Source of the DNA: Gammaproteobacteria bacterium
GTDB lineage: Bacteria > Pseudomonadota > Gammaproteobacteria > Ga0077554 > Ga007554
Direction: 5' to 3'
Assembly: GCA_021731145.1 (NCBI GenBank)
Contig: JAKFXX010000038.1
Coordinates: 1-55,135, forward strand
Length of the DNA stretch: 55,135 nucleotides
The notes beneath the pieces are model-generated. The model was given only the letters and a program-made list of their open reading frames with translations, ran no database searches and was not told the DNA's origin. Below, one piece after another: positions 44,932 to 52,290 of the stretch (position 1 is the first letter of the stretch; every line of letters begins with the position of its first letter). The translations under genes were made by a program, and so were the position numbers.

Positions 44932-44947
44932 ACAGAGCCAATCATTC

Positions 44948-46192
44948 ATGGATCACTTTACCTACCGCAATGGGCGGCTGTGCGCCGAAGACGTCGACCT
45001 CGCCGAGATCGCCCGCACACATGGCACCCCCTGTTATGTCTATTCACGCGCCACGCTTGAACGCCACTGGCATGCCTTCGACCGCGCCTTCGCCGGGCGC
45101 GACCACCTGGTGTGTTACGCCGTCAAGGCCAACTCCAATCTCGCCGTGCTCAACATCCTGGCGCGACTCGGCTCGGGATTCGACATCGTTTCCGCCGGTG
45201 AGCTGGAACGCGTGCTGCGCGCCGGAGGTGATGCAAGTAAAGTGGTGTTTTCCGGGGTAGGCAAGCGCGCCGACGAAATGCGCCGTGCGCTGGAAGTGGG
45301 CATTTATTGCTTCAATGTCGAATCCGTAGCCGAACTGGAGCGCCTCAATGCCGTAGCGGCAGAGATGGGCATGCGCGCCCCGGTGTCGCTGCGCGTCAAC
45401 CCCGATGTGGATGCACGCACCCATCCCTATATCTCCACCGGCCTGAAAGAGAACAAGTTCGGCATCGACATCGCCGAAGCCCCGGCGGCATACGCCCGCG
45501 CCACCGAGCTGTCGCACATCGACATCGTAGGCGTGGACTGTCATATCGGCTCCCAATTGACCGAGGCCACGCCCTTTGTCGACGCCCTGGACCGGGTATT
45601 AAATCTTGTGGACGAGCTCGCCGCACAGGGCATCGCCATCCAGCATCTGGACATCGGCGGTGGACTGGGCATTCCCTACAGCGACGAAACGCCGCCTAGC
45701 CCGGCGGAATACGCCGTAGCGTTGCTGAAAAAACTTGAAGGAAGACCCTACAAAATCCTGCTCGAACCGGGCCGCGCCATCGCCGGCAATGCCGGCGTGC
45801 TGCTCACCACCGTCGAATACCTGAAATGCACTGCGCACAAGAATTTTGCGATAGTCGATGCAGGCATGAACGACCTGATCCGCCCCGCCCTGTACAAGGC
45901 CTGGCAGGAAATCATCCCCGTGCTACCCAACACAGACAGCGAATCGCGCCTCTACGACATCGTCGGCCCGGTGTGCGAAACCGGCGACTTCCTGGGCAAG
46001 GACCGCCAGCTCAACATCCAGCCCGGCGACCTGCTCGCAGTACGCTCCGCCGGAGCCTATGGCTTTGTCATGAGCTCCAACTACAACACCCGCCCGCGCG
46101 CGGCGGAAGTGATGGTGGATGGAGACAAGACCCACCTGGTACGGGCACGAGAAAAACTGGAGGATTTGTTCGCGGGGGAATCGACCTGTTAA
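44948..46192 (+). CDS. lysA: diaminopimelate decarboxylase
   Basis: A 414-aa PLP enzyme making lysine from meso-diaminopimelate. The N-terminus is [20 protein letters not shown]. Motifs: [14 protein letters not shown] (PLP Lys), [25 protein letters not shown] and [11 protein letters not shown]. The ATG at 44948 agrees with the family; the open frame from 44834 overlaps lptM. In many relatives dapF follows, but here the ccdAB pair does. Confidence 0.96.
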   Translation: MDHFTYRNGRLCAEDVDLAEIARTHGTPCYVYSRATLERHWHAFDRAFAGRDHLVCYAVKANSNLAVLNILARLGSGFDIVSAGELERVLRAGGDASKVVFSGVGKRADEMRRALEVGIYCFNVESVAELERLNAVAAEMGMRAPVSLRVNPDVDARTHPYISTGLKENKFGIDIAEAPAAYARATELSHIDIVGVDCHIGSQLTEATPFVDALDRVLNLVDELAAQGIAIQHLDIGGGLGIPYSDETPPSPAEYAVALLKKLEGRPYKILLEPGRAIAGNAGVLLTTVEYLKCTAHKNFAIVDAGMNDLIRPALYKAWQEIIPVLPNTDSESRLYDIVGPVCETGDFLGKDRQLNIQPGDLLAVRSAGAYGFVMSSNYNTRPRAAEVMVDGDKTHLVRAREKLEDLFAGESTC

Positions 46193-46271
46193 TTCTGCCG
46201 TGGTGAAATAATCGCTGGTCAGAATACCCGAAGCTCATCAGATAAATGAACGCATCGACTAACGTCACATA

Positions 46272-46592
46272 TCAAAAACCAGAAATGAGAAGATCGAGCG
46301 CCGCGATGATTTCGAAGCGCCGGTCCGAGAGATCGGCAACCGAAGCACCGATTTCTTTTGTTGAAATAGCCGCAAGTTGCTGAGTAATTACGAGGACCTC
46401 ATGCCCTTCAACTTGTAAACATGGCATCAGCGTCTTCACGGGGCTCCCGGAATAGTGGCTAACAAGCCGCAAGGGCACTACAACGCGGGTTACGAGGTCA
46501 CTCAACAGATTGCTCTGCACATCCAAAAGATAGGGCGTTACGCTTTTGGTCGTGGCGTTGAGATTTCGGTACACATTGAACTGAGCCATCAA
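46272..46592 (-). CDS. ccdB: CcdB-family toxin
   Basis: A 105-106 aa gyrase-poison type toxin starting MAQFNVYRNLNATTKSVTPY, with LLDVQSNLLSDLVTRVVVPL and the C-terminal IIAALDLLISGF. In CcdB the last residues (W-G-I in F-plasmid) contact GyrA; here the tail is SGF, so target activity is uncertain. It overlaps ccdA by 4 bp. Confidence 0.88.
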   Translation of the reverse strand: MMAQFNVYRNLNATTKSVTPYLLDVQSNLLSDLVTRVVVPLRLVSHYSGSPVKTLMPCLQVEGHEVLVITQQLAAISTKEIGASVADLSDRRFEIIAALDLLISGF

Positions 46593-46834
46593 AAACTCCG
46601 AAGCCCATCGCTGAACACCCCGCTTTCCTCAACATCAGCGTTGTATTGTGAAATAGCTTCGCGGCTCTCCTGTAACCATTGTTGCGCGCGTTTTTGTCTC
46701 ACTACGGCATCGAGCGCCTGTTCAAGCACCTGCGAGAGGTTGATATCAAGCGCCCTGGCCTGGCTTAGCAGGTCACTGTTCAAGCTTAGGTTCGTGGGGC
46801 GCTTGGGGGCATCTGGGTTGTAGGTAGGCTGCAT
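46589..46834 (-). CDS. ccdA: CcdA-family antitoxin
   Basis: An 81-aa protein. The N-terminal ribbon-helix-helix (PKRPTNLSLNSDLLSQARAL, DINLSQVLEQAL) binds DNA, and the C-terminal tail (QESREAISQYNADVEESGVF) is the CcdB-binding region. It is upstream of ccdB with overlap. Upstream lies a perfect ATATGCGCATA-type palindromic stretch at about 46851-46878 that could be its operator. Confidence 0.88.
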   Translation of the reverse strand: MQPTYNPDAPKRPTNLSLNSDLLSQARALDINLSQVLEQALDAVVRQKRAQQWLQESREAISQYNADVEESGVFSDGLRSF

Positions 46835-46941
46835 GGCGGACTCTAACTAAAATATGCGCATATTTTATGCGCATATTGGCCGCACTACAAGCTCTGCCCC
46901 GCATTTCGAGATAATCAGACAATCTCGCGACTAAACTCTTG

Positions 46942-46958
46942 TGTCGGAAATTTTTACA
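46942..46958. promoter_or_regulatory. motif TGTCGGAAATTTTTACA, copy 1
   Basis: The first of three copies of a 17-bp motif, followed by CACTCAAAATC. It lies upstream of the decayed DinJ/YafQ pair and could be debris of another PEP-CTERM gene promoter. Confidence 0.45.
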
Positions 46959-47099
46959 CACTCAAAATCTTCCTTTCTTATCCATTCCAGAGCAGAGCAA
47001 GTAGCTCTGGATGACAATCCGGGCTTGTATGCTTGCTGCAATATTTCCTCGCCATTGAACCTAAAAACGGTGATTGGAGTGGTTGCGTTCTGAGCGGCA

Positions 47100-47285
47100 A
47101 TGGGGCTCACCGTGTCGGACGCTTTCCGCATCATGCTGACTCGCATTGCCCGAGAAAAGGCGCTGCCCTTCGATCCGCTCATTCCTAATGCTGAGACGAT
47201 CGAAGCCATGAAGGAAGCACGTCGGGGTAATTTGGAAATCGTGACCCTTGACGAACTCCAAACGGTGCTCGATGCGGACGATTAA
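47100..47285 (+). pseudogene. RelB/DinJ-type antitoxin, 5'-truncated
   Basis: Reads MGLTVSDAFRIMLTRIAREK, then ALPFDPLIPNAETIEAMKEA, the second half of DinJ antitoxins. The ~25 residues normally before MGLTVSDA are missing; the preceding bases have a stop in frame. It overlaps the toxin remnant that follows, as in intact dinJ-yafQ pairs. Confidence 0.7.
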
Positions 47286-47444
47286 GCAGACAGCGCAGTT
47301 CAAACTGCGACCTGAAACGCAGAGGCCAAAGGCCCGCGCAGGGGAGCGCTAACGAATGACTTCATGGAAATCGTGAAGGCGCTGGCCTGCGACGCGCCGC
47401 TGGCAGAGAAGCACCGCGACCACGCGCTAACCGGCGACTGGTGA
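47272..47444 (+). pseudogene. YafQ/RelE-type toxin, frameshifted and truncated
   Basis: It starts MRTIKQTAQFK like YafQ, then loses frame. In a second frame it continues as NDFMEIVKALACDAPLAEKH, then RDHALTGDW and a stop where the family has DHRDCHIKPDLVLIY. The catalytic C-terminus is missing. This is a dead module. Confidence 0.7.
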
Positions 47445-47553
47445 CAGCAACGGTAGCCCGGATGACAATCCGGGAACACCGTATCGGCTCAGCACGGCGG
47501 TTGTTCTACTTGCTTTGCCGGGCGCTTTTAACAATCTCACGACAAAATTTTTA

Positions 47554-47570
47554 TGTCGGAAATTTTTACA
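47554..47570. promoter_or_regulatory. motif TGTCGGAAATTTTTACA, copy 2
   Basis: Identical to copy 1 over 17 bp and followed by CCCTCGAAATC. It is about 290 bp before the sigma-54-type promoter. The surrounding DNA (47445-47754) has no gene. Confidence 0.45.
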
Positions 47571-47700
47571 CCCTCGAAATCCCCTATCCTTCCCCCATCC
47601 AGAGGAATCCCTGGAGCAACTGATTATGTAGTATTTATTTTTAAATCATCAAGTTAGAGTTAAGTTTCCACAAAAAATATCTTTCCACACCCCGTCGCCA

Positions 47701-47717
47701 CCGAAGAATCTCTTCGG
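47701..47717. terminator. hairpin CCGAAGA-ATC-TCTTCGG
   Basis: A perfect 7-bp stem followed by AATCTTTCATTTTT on the plus strand. It may isolate the PEP-CTERM promoter from upstream transcription. Confidence 0.4.
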
Positions 47718-47754
47718 AATCTTTCATTTTTGGGCTCCAAAATACCCTAAAAAC

Positions 47755-47771
47755 TGTCGGGAATATTTACA
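47755..47771. promoter_or_regulatory. motif TGTCGGGAATATTTACA, copy 3
   Basis: The third copy, two bases different, followed by ACCCTCACAATC. It lies about 75 bp upstream of the -24 element, a typical distance for an enhancer-binding protein site. Confidence 0.5.
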
Positions 47772-47845
47772 ACCCTCACAATCTTTTTTTCAGAATTTTT
47801 AATAAATTTTATCAAGTTATTGATTATGTTAATTAAAAATAAATA

Positions 47846-47861
47846 TGGCCCATTCTGTGCA
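47846..47861 (+). promoter_or_regulatory. sigma-54-type -24/-12 promoter
   Basis: TGGCCCATTCTGTGCA has GG at 47847-47848 and GC at 47859-47860 with exactly ten bases between, close to the consensus TGGCAC-N5-TTGC. PEP-CTERM genes in several bacteria are controlled by RpoN with the PrsK/PrsR pair. It is 104 bp before the start codon. Confidence 0.7.
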
Positions 47862-47949
47862 TGGTTATTAGCGGGAACAACAATAAAAACCCATGCTTCA
47901 AGGAAAGTGTTACGGATTTTCACGATAGAGCAGATGTAAGGACGACCCA

Positions 47950-47958
47950 AAGGAGGGT
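47950..47958 (+). promoter_or_regulatory. strong ribosome binding site of the PEP-CTERM gene
   Basis: AAAGGAGGG, a full Shine-Dalgarno match, 6 to 7 bases before ATG 47965. It fixes this start and suggests high expression. Confidence 0.75.
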
Positions 47959-47964
47959 TTTTAT

Positions 47965-48654
47965 ATGAACACATTAAGATGCTTCAACAAAAAGATGCTT
48001 GTGGCCGCCACCGCCTCGGTGGTATTGGGAATGGGGATGGCGGGGCAGGCTCAAGCCACGCATATATTTTATCAGGACACTGTCACTGCCTGGTTTAACA
48101 CAGGAGGAGTAATGGACGCTGACGGCGATTCATTCTGGAAACTCACCGAGTATGGCGGCAGAGTGGTTGATGGGATTAATACGGACATTGACACTGCGCG
48201 GGTAACAATAGCAGAATTAGAAATAGGCGGCCAAGACATCTACACCATTACGCTCGACTTTACGCCACTGCCAAACGGCGGACTCGGGCCGAATGAACAG
48301 TCCTTCTGGGATTACACTGCGCAGATCCTGCCTCCGAGCACTGAACAGTTCGTCAATGCCAGCCTAGATAGCGATGTTCCAGCACAAACGCCTGATGTCA
48401 CCGTAAACAAGGAGATCACAGACGGATTCCCACTTGTGACGCTCACCAGCATAAGTGGACTGCCCGACGGCCCGAAATCCATTTCCGGCCAATTTATTAG
48501 CGTCCACGAGACGTTTGTGGCTGGCCAAAATGGTTACCTAGCCGCCACGACTGACACCTATGTAGTCCCCGAACCCGGCACGGTGTTCCTGCTGGGCGGT
48601 GGTCTGGCGGGCCTAGCCTTTGCCGCACGCCGACGCGCCGCAATCAAGGCATAA
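47965..48654 (+). CDS. PEP-CTERM sorting-domain protein
   Basis: A 229-aa secreted protein. A signal peptide (MLVAATASVVLGMGMAGQAQA) is followed by a Gly/Asp/Thr-rich body without known domains. The C-terminal sorting signal is VPEPGTVFLLGGGLAGLAFA and RRRAAIKA: the VPEP motif, a membrane helix and basic residues. It should be processed by an exosortase and linked to extracellular matrix or EPS; no exosortase gene is in this window. The sigma-54-type promoter and a strong RBS precede it, and a terminator follows. It may contribute to floc or biofilm formation, which is an inference from other species. Confidence 0.9.
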   Translation: MNTLRCFNKKMLVAATASVVLGMGMAGQAQATHIFYQDTVTAWFNTGGVMDADGDSFWKLTEYGGRVVDGINTDIDTARVTIAELEIGGQDIYTITLDFTPLPNGGLGPNEQSFWDYTAQILPPSTEQFVNASLDSDVPAQTPDVTVNKEITDGFPLVTLTSISGLPDGPKSISGQFISVHETFVAGQNGYLAATTDTYVVPEPGTVFLLGGGLAGLAFAARRRAAIKA

Positions 48655-48682
48655 TAACAACCCACTCATCGGGTTCTTTCAG

Positions 48683-48711
48683 CCGGGGACGGGAAACCGC
48701 CCCCGGTTTTT
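48683..48711 (+). terminator. rho-independent terminator of the PEP-CTERM gene
   Basis: CCGGGG...CCCCGG arms with inner CGG/CCG pairing around GAAA, followed by TTTTT. It lies 30 bp beyond the stop. Confidence 0.8.
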
Positions 48712-48853
48712 ATGCGCCCCCCTCATCCTGTCCGGCTTCGCCACCCTCGCTCCGCTCTCCCTCAGGGAGAAGGGACGTTCTGGCACGTTTCCGGGTAAAC
48801 GGTTTGCGTAACATAAATCCCAGGCAGAATGGCGCACTACACGAGACCTCACC

Positions 48854-50572
48854 TTACGGCATGCAAAAAAACTGCAACGCCGCGAGATCCCCCTCCAACA
48901 CTGTTTTCGCTTTGGGGGCATTCTGTTTCAGTCTCCAGATCCATTGATGCGCCTCTTGCAGATGGCGGGCATAGAGACTACTTCTGACATCGGCATCCAG
49001 CGCGGAGCTGCCCTGCGGCACCGCCTGGAGGGCGTCGTTCAGGGAAAACTGTTCCTGCACGCCGGGGTCGCGCTCATGTGTCCATGCGCCGCTGCGCAGG
49101 TCAAATTCGTACAGCGAGGTAAACAGATGGCCATGCTGCCCAACGAAATCCACGGCATCGATCACATAATCGGCCTCCAGGTCGTCCATCACGTAATGGA
49201 AGCCCAATCGGCACCAGCCTGGCTTGATCCCAAAATAACCCTCGCGTATCGATTGCCGGTAGCGCTCTGAAGTCTCGTTATCGATATCCAGCAGGCGATG
49301 CCCGTAAGGCCCAGCGCAGGAGCAGCCGGCGCGCGACTGAATGCCAAAAAGATCATTGAGCAGCGTAGTGACCAACTTGGGATGCAGGTAACGGCCCTCC
49401 CCGTCCCTGACGTTAAAGGAAACGATCGCCAGGCGGCGCCCTGGGTCCGGATTGCCGAGGATCTCGATGTTGGGGTTGGCCTTCCATTTTACGCAGGCAC
49501 GCTGAAGCAGCGCTTGCTCGCGGGCTTCGATTCGCTCCACGGTCACGGCCTGCTTCACCTGAAAGGCCAGCGCGGCCTTCATGGTCTGCAACGCGCCTGG
49601 GGTGCCGGCCTTCTCGCGTTGCTCGATATCCTGGGTGAAGTCGTGCTCCTCATAGCCCACGTAGTCCACCGTCCCGCCGCCTCCGACGCTGGGTGCCAGG
49701 TGGCGCTGATAGATCCGCTCGTTGAAGATCAGCACGCCACCCGAACCGGGACCGCCCAGGAACTTGTGGGGCGAGATAAAAACCGCATCCAGGGACGGAT
49801 CGCCGCCATCGGGGCCATGAGGCGGGTTCATGTCGATATGCACATAGGGCCCGCTCGCTGCGAAGTCGAAGCAGGCCAAGGCGCCGTGGCGATGCAGCAG
49901 GCACGCAATCTCGTGTACAGGTGTGATCATGCCGGTGACATTAGAGGCGGCGGAAAATGAGCCGATACGCAGCCGGCCCTGGTAGGCAGGCTCTTGCAGC
50001 AGCGCTTCCAGATGCGCAAGATCGATACTGCCATCGGCAGCCATCTGAACCTTTACCACCGTAGCCAGACCCTCACGCCAGGTGACCTCATTGGAGTGAT
50101 GCTCATAGGGGCCGACGAAGACCACGGGGGAACAACCCTTCACAAAATAGGTAATGGCATCCAGCTCACCGGCCCCGAGCCAGTCCCCGAGAATGCCAAA
50201 CAGCATTTGACGGGTGGCGGGCGGACAGGCTATGCCCACCAGTTGCTGGAATTTGTCGATGGCGCCGGTAGAACCGGTGCCACAGGCGATGATACGGCCC
50301 TGCGGCCCCGCATTGACCGCACCCTTTATGATCTTCTCCGCCTCGTGCAGGCGTTGCGTCATGCGCCGCCCGGTGATGTCATCCTCGGTGTGCGTGTTGG
50401 CGTAGCTGCGTTGCAGATGTATCAGGTAGTTTTCTATGAAGTGAAGGCTGCGGCCGGAGGCGGTGTAGTCGCAATACACCATCAGGCGCTCGCCAAAGGG
50501 GGTCTGGAAGGGGGCGTCTATCCCCACAACCTGCGTGCGTAAAAAAGAGAAATCCAAAGCAGGAATGTTCAT
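48854..50572 (-). CDS. class V aminotransferase-fold PLP enzyme
   Basis: A 572-aa protein with the cysteine desulfurase/selenocysteine lyase fold. YCDYTASGRSLHFIENYLI is near the start, TGSTGAIDKFQQLVGI lies in the cofactor-binding region, and HGALACFDFAASGPYVHIDM, then FISPHKFLGGPGSGG, hold the PLP-binding Asp and Lys. The C-terminal domain contains GCSCAGPYGHRLL with a Cys that may act as in desulfurases. The length (572) is above the usual ~400 because of a C-terminal extension. The substrate is unknown. Confidence 0.82.
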   Translation of the reverse strand: MNIPALDFSFLRTQVVGIDAPFQTPFGERLMVYCDYTASGRSLHFIENYLIHLQRSYANTHTEDDITGRRMTQRLHEAEKIIKGAVNAGPQGRIIACGTGSTGAIDKFQQLVGIACPPATRQMLFGILGDWLGAGELDAITYFVKGCSPVVFVGPYEHHSNEVTWREGLATVVKVQMAADGSIDLAHLEALLQEPAYQGRLRIGSFSAASNVTGMITPVHEIACLLHRHGALACFDFAASGPYVHIDMNPPHGPDGGDPSLDAVFISPHKFLGGPGSGGVLIFNERIYQRHLAPSVGGGGTVDYVGYEEHDFTQDIEQREKAGTPGALQTMKAALAFQVKQAVTVERIEAREQALLQRACVKWKANPNIEILGNPDPGRRLAIVSFNVRDGEGRYLHPKLVTTLLNDLFGIQSRAGCSCAGPYGHRLLDIDNETSERYRQSIREGYFGIKPGWCRLGFHYVMDDLEADYVIDAVDFVGQHGHLFTSLYEFDLRSGAWTHERDPGVQEQFSLNDALQAVPQGSSALDADVRSSLYARHLQEAHQWIWRLKQNAPKAKTVLEGDLAALQFFCMP

Positions 50573-50912
50573 CGATGTTGCAGCTCCAGCGTTATCGTCC
50601 CAGAAAATCGCCCGCCGCCGGTGATCATTCAGGCGGCGTTTTGGCGCTCGGGCCTACTTCAGCACATTTCATGCCATGACTAAGCATGTGGGAATAGCGT
50701 ATTACATAGCGGTTTTCTTTGCTGCGACATGCAAGGCAAAAACCTTGCTAACTGCCTCACAAAACTAGCAAAAAGGATGGCGCAGCGTGACGTGAGGGGC
50801 GGTATCCAGGGGGGCCAACCCTATTTTTCACGACTCTGCCAACAAAGCTTTTGTCGCCGGGAGGTGACGGGCAGCGCTTTTTATGACTTTTGCGCAAAAG
50901 AAGCAGCTCCCT

Positions 50913-50930
50913 CTCCCCGCTTGCGGGGAG
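50913..50930. repeat. perfect hairpin CTCCCCGC-TT-GCGGGGAG
   Basis: An 8-bp stem in the 360-bp gene-free stretch 50573-50933, just before the RAYT terminal repeats. The rest of that stretch shows nothing I recognise. Confidence 0.5.
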
Positions 50931-50933
50931 GAA

Positions 50934-51085
50934 CAGCGCATAGGGGTCAGGCCTTACATTTGACATCCGCTTCCTATCAATCTAATCTATGCTCGCCCTA
51001 ATCACATAGCAGCGCATAGGGGTCAGGCCTTACATTTGACATCCGCTTCCTATCAATCTAATCTATGCTCGCCCTAATCACATAG
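50934..51085. repeat. tandem duplication (2 x 76 bp) of the RAYT left end
   Basis: Two exact 76-bp copies, 50934-51009 and 51010-51085. Each begins CAGCGCATAGGGGTCAGG, contains CCTTACATTTGACATCC and ends CTAATCACATAG. Each copy includes the left terminal repeat of the RAYT element. Confidence 0.9.
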
Positions 51086-51989
51086 GACTCCGAGATGGCA
51101 AGACCTTTACGCATCGAGTTTGCCGGGGCGTTGTATCATGTGACAGCCCGTGGCAACGCACGGGCAGACATTTACAATGATGATAGCGATCGCCAGCAGT
51201 TTTTATCCTTGTTACATCATACAGTCAATCGTTACGACTGGTATTGCCATGCCTATTGCCTGATGAACAATCACTACCATCTATTAATTGAAACCAATTC
51301 CCCATCCTTGTCCAGGGGTATGAAATTTCTCAATGGCACCTACACCCAATATTACAATCGCCAGCACCATCGTGTTGGACATGTGTTTCAAGGACGATTC
51401 AAAGCCCTATTGATCCAAAAAGATGCCTACCTCCTTGAGTTAGCGCGTTACATTGCCTTAAATCCGGTGAGGGCCCATATGGTGCGCAGCGCACAAGAGT
51501 GGCGGTGGAGCAGTTATCTTGCAACGGCCGGACATGAAGAAAACGCCCCATGCCTGACCACCGACGGGGTGCTTGCGGGATTTGCAAAAACCAAAAAAGT
51601 CGCACAGCAGCGCTACCGTGACTTTGTTCAACAAGGTAAAGGGCAGCCTTCACCCTGGCAACACCTGAAGAATCAGATTTATCTGGGGGATGACGATTTT
51701 GTTAATGACATGCAAGGCAAGCTTGACCCAGATCAGTCACTCAACGATATTCCAAAAAAGCAAAAACAAACCCCGGCAAAGCCAATCGCCTACTTTGCCG
51801 AGCGCTACAAAACACGCGACGAGAGCATGGCTCAGGCCTATTTAAGTGGGCACTACACTCTTGAACAAGTGGGCGAACATTTTGGGGTCAGTTACGCGAC
51901 AGTGAGTCGAGCGGTGAAACGGGCAGAAAAAAGGGATTGAGGGGTTTTTGGGTGGATGTGGTGTCAAATGTAAGGTATGACCCCTATGC
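50938..51989. mobile_element. RAYT element with inverted ends
   Basis: GCATAGGGGTCAGG-CCTTACATTTGACA at the left (50938 and again 51014) is answered by TGTCAAATGTAAGGTATGACCCCTATGC at the right (51961-51989), written here in two parts: TGTCAAATGTAAGG and TATGACCCCTATGC. The transposase gene lies between. Directly beyond the right end is a truncated nitroreductase gene, so the insertion probably cut that gene. Confidence 0.8.
51095..51940 (+). CDS. REP-associated tyrosine transposase (RAYT, Y1/HUH)
   Basis: A 281-aa protein. ARPLRIEFAGALYHVTARGN is the usual start, LMNNHYHLLIET carries the HUH motif (HYH), and YIALNPVRAHMV and EWRWSSYLA complete the Y1 domain. The catalytic Tyr is probably in the NPVRA region. 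A C-terminal HTH (YTLEQVGEHFGVSYATVSRA) is present. RAYTs cut single-stranded REP hairpins and are thought to spread REP/REPIN sequences. It lies between inverted terminal sequences. It appears intact and could be active. Confidence 0.92.
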   Translation: MARPLRIEFAGALYHVTARGNARADIYNDDSDRQQFLSLLHHTVNRYDWYCHAYCLMNNHYHLLIETNSPSLSRGMKFLNGTYTQYYNRQHHRVGHVFQGRFKALLIQKDAYLLELARYIALNPVRAHMVRSAQEWRWSSYLATAGHEENAPCLTTDGVLAGFAKTKKVAQQRYRDFVQQGKGQPSPWQHLKNQIYLGDDDFVNDMQGKLDPDQSLNDIPKKQKQTPAKPIAYFAERYKTRDESMAQAYLSGHYTLEQVGEHFGVSYATVSRAVKRAEKRD

Positions 51990-51992
51990 CGT

Positions 51993-52150
51993 GTGGGTTC
52001 AAGCTGGGTAGGCGCCTTTAATGAAGATGAAGTGAAAAGGATATTGAATATCGAGCCGGGCAAAAAACCGCTAGCCATGCTCAGCGTGGGCTACCCGGCA
52101 GAGGTGCCAGAGCCGACTCCGCGTGGGCACCTGAATGAGGAGGCGCGCGT
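51993..52150 (+). pseudogene. nitroreductase, C-terminal remnant
   Basis: The frame reads GSSWVGAFNEDEVKRILNIE, then KKPLAMLSVGYPAEVPEP, the end of NAD(P)H-dependent nitroreductases, whose usual form is GLGSCWVGAF...P.AL..VGYP. The rest of the gene is absent, and the sequence begins right after the RAYT right end. Downstream codons to 52253 are not family sequence. Confidence 0.72.
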
Positions 52151-52290
52151 GGGCACACAAACCGTGCCCACTCTACACAGGCTGGCGGATTTCCCTGAGC
52201 TGGTTGGCGGCGTCGTAGAGGTAGGCGACGGTGGTCTTTCAGTACACGTGTGAAGTTATAGGCCAAGGCCAGAGGGTGATCCTTTCTGTG

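Noticed and set aside
48720..48830. Possible RNA gene after the PEP-CTERM terminator
   Set aside because: Only short G/C-rich repeat-like sequence (CTCCCTCAGGGAGA) is visible; no conserved RNA structure was recognised.
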